Source: Olavius sp. associated proteobacterium Delta 1
GTDB lineage: Bacteria > Desulfobacterota > Desulfobacteria > Desulfobacterales > JAFDCJ01
Assembly (NCBI GenBank): GCA_902749685.1
Contig: CACVKW010001488.1
Span: 21,677-85,676, forward strand
Reading direction: 5' to 3'
Length of the DNA: 64,000 nt
Part shown: one piece after another, positions 18,387-27,045 of the stretch
Layout of the letters: every line of letters starts with the position of its first letter
Numbering within the stretch: position 1 is the stretch's first letter
Made by a program: the position numbers and the translations under genes
The notes under the pieces: generated by a model
The model's database searches: none
Told to the model about the DNA's origin: nothing
What the model saw: the letters and a program-made list of their open reading frames with translations, nothing else

Positions 18387-18645
18387 AATATTTTTTTTAG
18401 GATCGAATTTCGAAACTCCTTGTCGGATATTCAATATTCATGGTTTTCTCAAGATTAATTAGTGCCCATCCGAAAACTAATTACGGTCACATCAGGATGT
18501 CAAACCTTTTTTAAAAAAATTAGTGTCAGGGCGGGATCACCTCTTTTTTCGCGCTTGACACAAAACCTTCTGTTGCCTACATTAATGCTACTCCCTAACA
18601 GGCAAGTGCAACAGATTTCTGGTTCAATATTTTCAGGAACTAATC

Positions 18646-19290
18646 ATGGAAGCCGACAAAACGAATATGATAGAGGACTATGTAGCTGTCCACACCGACG
18701 ATGTTTCGTTGCTGCTGGAAGAGCTTATGGCGGAAACTGAAAATATTACCGGGCGCTCTTTCTGGAGTATCGGCAAAGTCGAGGGCAAACTGCTGCAGCT
18801 GCTTATTAAAATGTCCAGAACCCAACGGGCCGTGGAAGTGGGTACTTTTACCGGTTATTCCGCCCTGGTCATCGCAGAAGCCCTGCCGGAAGATGGTATC
18901 CTGACAACCTGCGAAAACAGTCAGGAGTATGCCGATATCGCCCTGCAATACTTTAACAAAAGCCCTTACGGCCGGAAGATTAAATTAAAATTAGGGCCGG
19001 CGCTGCAAACCCTCAGGAATATCCCGGCCAACAGTGAAGACTTTGTATTTATCGATGCGGATAAGCCGTCTTACGGTGATTATTTTGATGAAGCCCTGCG
19101 AATTTTAGGCCCTGGTGGACTCATTTTCGTCGATAATGTATTCTGGCGCAACAAGATATTTAAAAAGAAAATTACAAACGAAAATGCCAAGGCTATCGCT
19201 GCTTTTAATGAAAAAGTAAGGCAGGAAGACCGGGTGGAAAAGGTAATGCTGAGCATAAGGGACGGAGTTTATCTCATGCGGAAGAAATAA
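18646..19290 (+). CDS. Class I SAM-dependent O-methyltransferase (COG4122 type)
   Basis: 214 residues. AVEVGTFTGYSALVIAEAL is the SAM-binding motif I, EDFVFIDADKPSYGDYFDEAL is the metal-binding motif with Asp-Ala-Asp and DNVFW follows, all characteristic of the caffeoyl-CoA/catechol O-methyltransferase-like family (Methyltransf_3). Members use Mg to methylate catechol-type hydroxyls. The acceptor in this organism is unknown. The N-terminal QEYADIALQYFNK region fits the normal length for the family. It stands alone: a 260-base spacer separates it from the divergent radical SAM gene and a 420-base spacer follows. Confidence 0.88.
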   Translation: MEADKTNMIEDYVAVHTDDVSLLLEELMAETENITGRSFWSIGKVEGKLLQLLIKMSRTQRAVEVGTFTGYSALVIAEALPEDGILTTCENSQEYADIALQYFNKSPYGRKIKLKLGPALQTLRNIPANSEDFVFIDADKPSYGDYFDEALRILGPGGLIFVDNVFWRNKIFKKKITNENAKAIAAFNEKVRQEDRVEKVMLSIRDGVYLMRKK

Positions 19291-19390
19291 CCATTCTCAT
19301 TTACACTGTAAAACAAATATGCTAAAGAATTATATTTACCAATTGTTCAGCAACTCGTTGCAGATAGACTATTGCTAATCGTTCATTCCC

Positions 19391-19553
19391 TAATACCTGA
19401 ATTTGCACGTTTTCTAACCAACAATGAATATGAGTCTATATCCGTAATTTATCCGAAGCGAATTTTAGAGCAACAATTGCCGTTCCAAGTCAATTGCGGT
19501 GATTTGACCTCGGACTTGCCTAAAGGGTGTTTATCTACAAAATTCAGGTATTA
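19391..19553. repeat. Diverged inverted-repeat element related to 47024-47115
   Basis: The outer ends taatacctgaattt (from 19391) and aaaattcaggtatta (to 19553) are inverted repeats. Inside, 19458-19548 aligns along its length with the element at 47024-47115: both contain gaattttag.gcaacaa, then ccaagtcaattgcggt, ttgacctcg and end in aaaattcaggta. The core ccaagtcaattgcggt is identical. This copy is longer on its left side. The rest of the 19291-19709 spacer shows no gene that I can support. Confidence 0.7.
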
Positions 19554-19709
19554 AGAATATTCCCTGTGTCGCGAATTTAAGTCACGCCTGCCGGTTTGCG
19601 GGGATTTAACCTATCTAAAGTCCTTTTTTGCCAATCGCGCGGGTGGGAACCGCTTTACGTTCCTTCTATTTTGACCGGATTTCAAGTTTGTGAGAGTGAT
19701 GATCTGATC

Positions 19710-20408
19710 ATGGGCGCCAAAACAATTATATCAGGATCGAAAACTGAATCCGAGCGAGTGCAACGCCAGGTCAAACTGCCTTTCATGAAATCGCTGGAAA
19801 TCTCTTTAAAAAGCATTAAAGTCCGTTTTTTCCGTTCCCTGATCACCACGTTGAGTCTGGTGCTGGCTGTTTCATTTTTGAGTTTTATCGGTGTCAGCAA
19901 TGACGTCGCCAATGGCATGCTCGATACGCAGGAACCCGAGTTGCGGCGCACGCTGATCCGATCCGGCTATGACCTTGAACCCGGGGACACTTCCGCCGGC
20001 AGCAGTCCCAAACAGCGATGGCTTGTCATACTTTCCCTTCTGGTATGTGTCGTTGGTATTGTAAACGCACAGCTGATGGCGGTCACAGAGCGGTTCCGCG
20101 AAATTGGTACCATGAAGTGCCTGGGTGCCCTGGATCGTTTTATCTTGCGTCTTTTTTTCCTCGAAGCCGGGATGCAGGGTCTGGCAGGCGCCAGTATCGG
20201 AGCTATATTGGGCGCCGTCTTTTCACTGCTCAGCGGTTGGGTGCGTTTCGGCACCGTCGCGATCACGGCGATATCCTGGAATAATGTGATTATTTCCATC
20301 GCGATTGCTACCGGAGTCGGATGTTTGCTCAGTCTGCTGGGTGTATTTTATCCGGCTCTAGTGGCTGCCAGAATGCAGCCCGTAGAGGCGATGCGGGTGG
20401 AGCAATGA
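19710..20408 (+). CDS. Minimal FtsX/MacB-type ABC permease
   Basis: About 232 residues. A first membrane segment (FRSLITTLSLVLAVSFLSFIG) is followed after only some 60 residues by the FtsX domain: a second segment (WLVILSLLVCVVGIVNAQLM), the cytoplasmic loop AVTERFREIGTMKCLGAL that contacts the ATPase, and two more segments, ending in YPALVAARMQPVEAMRVEQ. Normal MacB/LolCE permeases have a periplasmic domain of about 200 residues between the first two segments; here it is almost missing. I use ATG 19710; an upstream in-frame start at 19596 would add a non-conserved leader. The ATPase gene follows, so it is probably one half of a heterodimeric transporter with the FtsX part of the 21997 protein. 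Confidence 0.82.
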   Translation: MGAKTIISGSKTESERVQRQVKLPFMKSLEISLKSIKVRFFRSLITTLSLVLAVSFLSFIGVSNDVANGMLDTQEPELRRTLIRSGYDLEPGDTSAGSSPKQRWLVILSLLVCVVGIVNAQLMAVTERFREIGTMKCLGALDRFILRLFFLEAGMQGLAGASIGAILGAVFSLLSGWVRFGTVAITAISWNNVIISIAIATGVGCLLSLLGVFYPALVAARMQPVEAMRVEQ

Positions 20409-20416
20409 TCGCAGGG

Positions 20417-20583
20417 AGCAGAGGGCAGGCAGCAGAGGGCAGGCAGCAGAGGACGGAAGACAGCGTTTTGAATTCGGAAGGCGGAATGCGGAAGTTGGAA
20501 AAAGGAAAGAAGAGCAAGTATTGAATTCGGAATTTATAGTTAATCAATTGCGGATTGCGGATTTCAGATTGCGGATTGGAATG
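20417..20583. repeat. Three heptad repeat runs
   Basis: The spacer between permease and ATPase genes holds three tandem runs with a 7-base period but different units: gcagagg/gcaggca (20417-20455), gaattcg/gaaggcg/gaatgcg/gaagttg (20470-20498) and gcggatt/tcagatt (about 20549-20578). No coding sequence is visible here. Confidence 0.75.
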
Positions 20584-20648
20584 GCAACGCACGGGTAAAT
20601 TCGACATACTCCATGCGCTATGCGGAGCGCAGCGACAGGGGAAATACC

Positions 20649-21386
20649 ATGGCTGATACTGCTAACGTTGTTCGAGTCACGGGTGTAACCAAAGTGTTCA
20701 AGCTGGGCAAGATTGATGTGAAGGCCCTCAAAGGCATTGATCTTGAGATTTCCAAAGGCGATTACATTTCCATTATGGGACCGTCAGGGTCCGGTAAAAG
20801 TACATTATTCAACATGATCGGAGGCCTGGATAAACCCACTACCGGTAAGGTTTTTATCGATGAGGTTGATGTTGCCCAGCTGGATGCTTACGAACTGGCC
20901 TGGCTGCGTTGCCGAAAAATCGGCTATATTTTTCAGACATTCAACATCATACAGGTTATGACCGCCCTGGAGAATGTCACCATTCCGATGGTATTTGCCG
21001 GCATGAATAACGACGCCGCGGTTGAAAAGGGCATGCAACTCCTGGATCTGGTAGGCCTGGGAGACCGATTCAGCCACAAACCAAATGAACTTTCCGGCGG
21101 TCAACAACAGCGGGTTGCAGTTGCCCGAGCCCTGGCCAACGACCCGGCCATCATCCTGGCCGATGAACCCACCGGTAATCTTGACCTGACCACCGGCGAG
21201 GAAATCATTGCGCTCTTAAAACGTTTAAGCCAGGAGCGCGGCGTGACCGTCATTTCTGCGACCCACGATTTCAAGATGCTCAATGTTTCGGATCAGGTAG
21301 TTTGGATTCGGGACGGGCGGGTGGACAAGATCGAAAATCGCGAAGAATTGTCCATATCGATCGGACAAATTGGTTCACGGGAATAG
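20649..21386 (+). CDS. ABC transporter ATP-binding protein (LolD/MacB family)
   Basis: 245 residues, a complete nucleotide-binding domain: Walker A GPSGSGKST, Q-loop in YIFQTFNIIQ, signature LSGGQQQRVAVARAL, Walker B IILADEPTGNLD and switch His in SATHD. The sequence type (IGYIFQTFNIIQVMTALENV) is that of the LolD/MacB/FtsE group, which drives FtsX-fold permeases by mechanotransmission rather than by a channel. ATG 20649 has AGGGGAAA upstream and is preferred to ATG 20613. It lies between the minimal FtsX permease and the large M28-FtsX fusion, so it likely energises that pair. Its stop codon is directly abutted by the long heptad array. Confidence 0.92.
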   Translation: MADTANVVRVTGVTKVFKLGKIDVKALKGIDLEISKGDYISIMGPSGSGKSTLFNMIGGLDKPTTGKVFIDEVDVAQLDAYELAWLRCRKIGYIFQTFNIIQVMTALENVTIPMVFAGMNNDAAVEKGMQLLDLVGLGDRFSHKPNELSGGQQQRVAVARALANDPAIILADEPTGNLDLTTGEEIIALLKRLSQERGVTVISATHDFKMLNVSDQVVWIRDGRVDKIENREELSISIGQIGSRE

Positions 21387-21387
21387 G

Positions 21388-21945
21388 TGGATGCTCGATG
21401 CTGGATGCTCGATGCTGGATGCTGGATGCTGGATGCTGGATGCTGGATGCTGGATGCTGGATGTTGGATGCTCGATGCTGGATACTTGATGCTGGATGTT
21501 GGATGCTGGATGCTGGATGCTGGATGCTGGATGTTGGATGCTGGATACTTGATGCTGGATGCTGGATACTTGATGTTGGATGCTGGATGCTGGATACTTG
21601 ATGCTCGATGCTGGATGTTGGATGCTGGATGCTGGATACTTGATGCTCGATGCTGGATGCTGGATACTTGATGCTGGATGTTGGATGCTCGATGCTGGAT
21701 ACTTGATGCTCGATGCTGGATGCTGGATACTTGATGCTGGATGTTGGATGCTGGATGCTGGATGCTTGATGCTGGATGCTGGATGCTGGATGCTGGATAC
21801 TTGATGCTCGATGCTGGATGCTGGATACTTGATGCTGGATGTTGGATGCTGGATACTTGATGCTGGATGCTCGATACTGGATGCTGGATGCCGGATGCTG
21901 GATGCTGGATACTTGATGCTGGATACTTGATGTGGGTTGTTGGTC
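21388..21945. repeat. Long heptanucleotide tandem array (about 80 units)
   Basis: About 558 bases made of seven-base units gatgctg with the variants gatgctc, gatactt and gatgttg, starting right after the stop codon of the ATPase gene. Because seven is not a multiple of three, every frame is open in both directions and reads as a heptapeptide repeat; the frames here have no ribosome sites and I take them as non-coding. The variants are interspersed in higher-order blocks (for example a recurrent gatgctg-gatactt-gatgctc order), which suggests expansion of multi-unit segments. The reverse complement of the same unit occurs at about 22070-22186. Confidence 0.95.
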
Positions 21946-21996
21946 TCGTGCCAAAGAAAACTAGCTACGATGATTTAAACCAATATTGTTAGATTT

Positions 21997-24900
21997 ATGA
22001 AAATACGGCAATTATCATATCAAAAATATGGTAATACTCGATATACTCCAATAATTAAACATGGAGTATCCCGAACCGAGTATCCAGCATCGAGTATCCA
22101 GCATCCAGTCACCCGCGTCCAGCAACCCGCATCCCGTATTCGGCATCCAGTATCCAGCATCCAGTATCGAGTATCCCGAATTCAACTCCTCATCAGTGTT
22201 CTGGTTCTCATCCTGGCCCATTGTTTCGGCATCGATGCCGGTGCATCAAACTCCGAACAAGCCGCCGATCTCTTGGCGGCGGATATTCGAAAATTATCCT
22301 CTTTTGGTGACCGCAGCACCGGCAGCCGCGGCAATCAAGCTGCCGCCGCCTATATCAGGGATCGATTTACGGCCCTTGGCATCGAAACTGTCGGTTCGCA
22401 CACATTTGATGTCGCAATCACCAAACAGAAAAACAGTACTTTAACGATACCGGACCGGGGTCTATCCATCCCCATCCAACCGATTCGAGGAAATGCCGTT
22501 ACGCCCCAGACCATTCCGGCACCCGGCATTAAAGCCCCTCTGATTTATGTCGGCAATGGTGATTTGCATGAGTTAAACGGTAAGGATATCGAGGGATCCG
22601 TCATCCTGATGGAGCTCGATTCCGGCAAAAACTGGCTATACACCGCCGACCTGGGGGCCACAGCCTTGATTTACGTGGATCGTGGCAATTCTAGCAAAGC
22701 GCTTTTCGAAGAAAAATTTGAGCTCTCGCCGATTCAGTTCCCGCGCTTTTGGATGCCGCTTGATCGAGTTCAGGAGCTGTTTCATGACTTTGAAACCAGG
22801 CCGGCCGGGCGTCTTGCCGAAACCGTGCACCTGTCATCGGAAATTAGCTGGGCCAAGGTTCTATCCGAGAACGTCTTTGCCATCATTGCCGGAACCGATC
22901 CTGTACTTAAGGAACAATCGGTGCTGGTTGAAGCTTTTTATGACAGCAGCGCCTGGGTTGCAGGGCTTTCGCCCGGGGCGGATGAAGCCTGCGGTGTGGC
23001 AACGCTTCTTTATCTGGCCCAATACCTGAAGGATCATCCGCCACTACGCACGGTTATTCTGGCAGCCACCAGCGGCCATGCCCAGGCCTTGGCCGGGATG
23101 CGGGAACTGGTGTGGAGCTTTACCACGCGCTCGTTAATTCAGCGCCAAATGAAACGGGAACTGAAAGCGCTGATAAAAAAAACCCGCAAAACGATCAAAG
23201 CCCTGGAAAACATCGCCTTTGAAGCATCAAGCGCGGAGGATCCGGCTGAGGAAGCGAATCGGGTGCTGGCTAAACAAGCCCTCGAAGAGCAGGTAAAAAC
23301 CGAATCCGACATTGTGTCGCGTCATTTGATGCGGTTGCGATTGCAGGAAAAATCCGCTGCCAACCAGACAGAGATTAAAAATTTGGCCGCTGATCGGTCC
23401 CTGCTGCGGCGCTTGGTTTGGAAGTCGACATACACCGATTTGTTACCCGATGAGCAGCAGGCCCTTACCCGCCTAATCCCGCAGGCCGTTGCCGAGCAGC
23501 GCGCGATTCTAAGTGATGCCGAAACCCAGCAGGACCTGCTGGATAGTGCCCGAGCGTTTCGCGGTCAAACCAAGGTTTACGATCTGGCTGCGTCCGTTTC
23601 GCTTCATCTTTCCAGCCATGGCGACGGTTTCGGAGCATTCAACTATGGCTGGCAGTATCCATTCCGTCCCAGGATAAAACGCACCGCGGCCTATTCTCTG
23701 CTGGATGAAGTTTTGCGCCTGGGTGCTTTGGATGTTGAGAAATCCCTCGGAATCAAGGGGATGTACAAGGACACCTTGCGACCCAGCCGGCGTTCATGGC
23801 AAAGCTACTTTCTGGATCGTCCCCCGTTAGGCGGCGAGGTTGTTGCCCTGGCCGGATATCATGGGTTAACATTTGCTACCGTCAACGATGCCCGTGCTGC
23901 CTGGGGCACGCCAACCGACACCTTAGAAAACGTCGACCTTCAATTTGCCCATCGGCAAAGTGCTGTGGTGGTGGGGTTAATTCAACATCTAGCCGATGCC
24001 CCCCGGATTTCTGAAGGGGTTTTGCCCCGCAATGGAATCGGAGAAATAAACGGGAAGGCCAAATTTTTACGGCACGGCGAGTTGTTTGCGGATCAGCCGG
24101 CACCGGGGACCGTATTGTTGTGCTATCAGGGGCCTGCCAGGTATTATGCGATTGTCGATCACATGGGCAAATTTCACCTGAGGGGACTGGCCGACAAAAA
24201 GCACAGTTACCACAAGGTGATTTTCGAAGGCTACAAATTTGATGAGACCAACGGCGCCATCAAATGGACCATCGATAAAAAACAGACCGGCAAAAATTCC
24301 TATCGCGTGAAAATGTTCCGGCGCCACATGGAAACCGATTTGATTATGTTTGCCAGCAGCGGGATCACCCTGTTCAATCTCCTGGAGCCACGCACCTTCC
24401 GCTACCTGCACAAAGGACAAATCATCGACGGCCGGCGTGAAGCCGATCCGCTGCGCTATTTTTACAGCCGACTCGACACCTGGATATCATATTATCGGAA
24501 TGCATCCAACATCACGACCATATTTCTGGAAGCCGGCACACCGCTGAAGTTGACCCTCTCCGACAGCGTGCTGCGTAAAAAGATGATTTTGCTCAATGCC
24601 AGCGATGAAAACCCTTTGGGTGATGGGTACATGGTCGAAAAATGGCCGATACTGCACCACACCGAATTCAAGGTTGCGCAGGATATGTGGCGGCTGCTGA
24701 CGCCGCGCATTACCAATTTAGAAAAGCGCGGTATTTTCAACGAGCGCATCCGCAACCTGCAGCAGACGGGACAGAAGTCCCTGGACCTTGCGCGAGCCTC
24801 GCTGCAGAATAGGGAGTACGACCAGTATTTCGAAGCCTCAGCACGCTCTTGGGCAATGGCCAGCCGGGTATACGATGACGTGGAAACAACCCAAAAAGAT

Positions 24901-27045
24901 GTCCTCTACGGGGTCCTGTTCTATATTGCGCTGTTTGTCCCGTTTGCCTTCTGCCTGGAGCGTCTGTTGTTTTCCTATTCCAATATTTACAGGCGTATCG
25001 TTGCTTTCAGCGGCATTTTGCTGCTGTTGATCCTGATCATCTATAATGTCCATCCCGCTTTCCGGCTAGCCTACAGTCCCCTGGTTGTCATCCTGGCATT
25101 TTTTATTATGGGCCTTTCGCTCATTGTAACACTGATCATTTTTTTTCGTTTCGAAGAGGAAATGGCTCTGCTGCAAACCCGGGCGCAACTGGTACAATCA
25201 GGTGAAATAGGCCGCTGGAAAGCGTTTGTGGCTGCTTTTCTTTTAGGCGTCAGCAACCTGAGACGCCGCCGCCTGCGTACCGCTTTGACCTGTACCACGC
25301 TGATTATTTTAACCTTTACGATTATGAGTTTTACTTCCGCCAAATCCATGCGACGGCATGCCCGCGTTCTATACGACGCCAAGGCACCGTACCAGGGTTT
25401 TCTATTAAAAAACGTCAACTGGCGCAGTCTGCCGACGGAAGCCCTAGGCCGTATTGCCAATTCATTTGGCGGCAAGGCCCTTGTCGTGCCCCGCGTGTGG
25501 CTGGAAGATGAGGACCGCACGCGTGCGACCCAGATTCCCGTTCATTTCAAAGGCCATATCTTTGAGGCAAAGGGTATGGTGGGGCTATCCGCCGATGAAC
25601 CACAGGTATCGGGACTCGATCAAATTTTGACGGCCGGTCGCTGGCTGCTGCCCAACGAACGACAAGCCGTGCTGTTGCCCGAAAGAATGGCCAAGCAGCT
25701 GAATGTTGATCTTTCGCGGCCGTTAAACCATACCGTCTCTCTGTGGGGGATGCCGTTTAAAGTGGTTGGTGTTTTCTCCGGCAAGAAATTGCAGGCGCGC
25801 ATCGATATAGACGGAGAACCGCTGACGCCGGTTATCTTTCCGCGCGAAATGTCGTCCGAGTTGACCGAAGTAGAAGAAGAAGCCCTGGAATCCGGTGATG
25901 AAGTGCGTGAGTTTCAGAGCCGCTATCAGCATATTGCCGGGGATTTGACCGTTATCGTTCCGTACCAGTTCCTGGTGGCGGCCGGGGGGCATTTAAAGGG
26001 AGTCGCCATCCGTCCCCTTTTGCAGGAATCGACCCAAGACACGGCGCGGGATTTGATCGATCGCTTTGGTTTGTCACTGTTCAGCGGAGAACCCGAGGGC
26101 ACCTTCCTTTACCACGCCAGTGATACCATGAGCTATAGCGGGGTCCCCAATATCATTATTCCGCTGATCATTTCGATTTTCATTGTCTTAAACACCATGA
26201 TCGGCAGTGTTTACGAGCGCAAACGTGAAATTGGTATCTATACATCGGTGGGACTGGCCCCGTCCCACGTGTCATTTCTTTTCATTGCCGAGGCACTGGC
26301 TTTTGCCGTGTTAAGCGTGGTCTTCGGATATCTGATGGCCCAGACGACCGCCAAACTATTTGCCGAGACCTCACTGTGGTCCGGCATCACGGTGAATTAT
26401 TCATCCATGTCCGGTGTTGCCGCCATGGTTCTGGTTATTGTCGTTGTATTGATTTCGGTCATCTACCCCTCCAAAGTGGCCGGTGAAATTGCGATGCCCG
26501 ATGTGAACAGAACCTGGAACCTGCCCCCGGCCAAGGGCAATCTGCTTGAATTAACCCTGCCGTTTTTGATGACCTATAAGGAGCACCGCAGCATCGGGGG
26601 GTTTTTGTATGAATATTTTGAGGGCCACCAGGACATATCCCATGGCATGTTTTCGACCGCCAATATTGAGTTTAGTTCGGCCTGTGATCCCCCCCCCGGC
26701 ATGCCCCATGATCCTAACGGTGGTGCCGCAGAAGCGTATGAAAATAGCCAGAACTTTCAGATTGAAACGCGGGTCTGGCTGGCGCCATTTGACTTCGGAA
26801 TTATGCAGCAGGTGGCGCTGCAATTCAGACCGGCGCAGACTGAGGCCGGATTTTTAGAAATACACATTCGGCTCACTCGTGAGTCCGGTGAAGCCAATGC
26901 CTGGCACCGCATCAACAAGGCATTCTTGCATGATATTCGCAAACAACTGTTGATATGGCGCTCCTTTGATGATCAGACGAAATTGGAATATGAGGAGCTA
27001 TTGATCAGTGCGGAAAAAGAATTGAAGACCCGCTTAATTCCATGA
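21997..27045 (+). CDS. Giant fusion: degenerate M28 peptidase domain plus FtsX-type permease
   Basis: 1682 residues. Residues 1-63 are largely a translated heptad repeat in inverted orientation (PASSIQHPVTRVQQPASRIR); a signal-anchor follows at about 64-84. Residues 85-400 resemble M28 aminopeptidases (HTF..., FYDSSAW, PGADEACGVATLLYLAQYL), but the first zinc His is Phe (AFYDSS) and the Glu-Glu motif is missing (ATSGHAQALAG), so catalysis looks lost. Then come a helical part, a beta-rich domain near 680, three membrane segments (968-1060), and an FtsX permease (1080-1505) with VYERKREIGIYTSVGL as the ATPase-contact loop; a soluble C-terminal domain ends the protein. The ATP-binding protein and small FtsX protein upstream complete an ABC transporter. 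No ribosome site is seen at ATG 21997 and no other in-frame start precedes the anchor. Confidence 0.8.
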   Translation: MKIRQLSYQKYGNTRYTPIIKHGVSRTEYPASSIQHPVTRVQQPASRIRHPVSSIQYRVSRIQLLISVLVLILAHCFGIDAGASNSEQAADLLAADIRKLSSFGDRSTGSRGNQAAAAYIRDRFTALGIETVGSHTFDVAITKQKNSTLTIPDRGLSIPIQPIRGNAVTPQTIPAPGIKAPLIYVGNGDLHELNGKDIEGSVILMELDSGKNWLYTADLGATALIYVDRGNSSKALFEEKFELSPIQFPRFWMPLDRVQELFHDFETRPAGRLAETVHLSSEISWAKVLSENVFAIIAGTDPVLKEQSVLVEAFYDSSAWVAGLSPGADEACGVATLLYLAQYLKDHPPLRTVILAATSGHAQALAGMRELVWSFTTRSLIQRQMKRELKALIKKTRKTIKALENIAFEASSAEDPAEEANRVLAKQALEEQVKTESDIVSRHLMRLRLQEKSAANQTEIKNLAADRSLLRRLVWKSTYTDLLPDEQQALTRLIPQAVAEQRAILSDAETQQDLLDSARAFRGQTKVYDLAASVSLHLSSHGDGFGAFNYGWQYPFRPRIKRTAAYSLLDEVLRLGALDVEKSLGIKGMYKDTLRPSRRSWQSYFLDRPPLGGEVVALAGYHGLTFATVNDARAAWGTPTDTLENVDLQFAHRQSAVVVGLIQHLADAPRISEGVLPRNGIGEINGKAKFLRHGELFADQPAPGTVLLCYQGPARYYAIVDHMGKFHLRGLADKKHSYHKVIFEGYKFDETNGAIKWTIDKKQTGKNSYRVKMFRRHMETDLIMFASSGITLFNLLEPRTFRYLHKGQIIDGRREADPLRYFYSRLDTWISYYRNASNITTIFLEAGTPLKLTLSDSVLRKKMILLNASDENPLGDGYMVEKWPILHHTEFKVAQDMWRLLTPRITNLEKRGIFNERIRNLQQTGQKSLDLARASLQNREYDQYFEASARSWAMASRVYDDVETTQKDVLYGVLFYIALFVPFAFCLERLLFSYSNIYRRIVAFSGILLLLILIIYNVHPAFRLAYSPLVVILAFFIMGLSLIVTLIIFFRFEEEMALLQTRAQLVQSGEIGRWKAFVAAFLLGVSNLRRRRLRTALTCTTLIILTFTIMSFTSAKSMRRHARVLYDAKAPYQGFLLKNVNWRSLPTEALGRIANSFGGKALVVPRVWLEDEDRTRATQIPVHFKGHIFEAKGMVGLSADEPQVSGLDQILTAGRWLLPNERQAVLLPERMAKQLNVDLSRPLNHTVSLWGMPFKVVGVFSGKKLQARIDIDGEPLTPVIFPREMSSELTEVEEEALESGDEVREFQSRYQHIAGDLTVIVPYQFLVAAGGHLKGVAIRPLLQESTQDTARDLIDRFGLSLFSGEPEGTFLYHASDTMSYSGVPNIIIPLIISIFIVLNTMIGSVYERKREIGIYTSVGLAPSHVSFLFIAEALAFAVLSVVFGYLMAQTTAKLFAETSLWSGITVNYSSMSGVAAMVLVIVVVLISVIYPSKVAGEIAMPDVNRTWNLPPAKGNLLELTLPFLMTYKEHRSIGGFLYEYFEGHQDISHGMFSTANIEFSSACDPPPGMPHDPNGGAAEAYENSQNFQIETRVWLAPFDFGIMQQVALQFRPAQTEAGFLEIHIRLTRESGEANAWHRINKAFLHDIRKQLLIWRSFDDQTKLEYEELLISAEKELKTRLIP
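22065..22186. repeat. Inverted partner of the heptad array, inside a coding region
   Basis: Units such as gtatcca, gcatcca, gcatcga and cgcatcc (period seven) are the reverse complement of the array at 21388-21945. They lie in the 5' end of the 1682-codon gene and encode its non-conserved N-terminal extension. Transcripts crossing both would be able to form a stem of roughly 100 bases around the start codon at 21997. Confidence 0.85.

Noticed and set aside
21388..21945. CRISPR array
   Set aside because: Units are seven bases without spacers and there is no cas gene in the window.
21280..21954. Long open frames on both strands across the heptad array, reading as heptapeptide repeats
   Set aside because: A 7-base repeat without stop codons is open in every frame by nature; there is no ribosome site, and the minus-strand frame also covers the end of the real ATPase gene.
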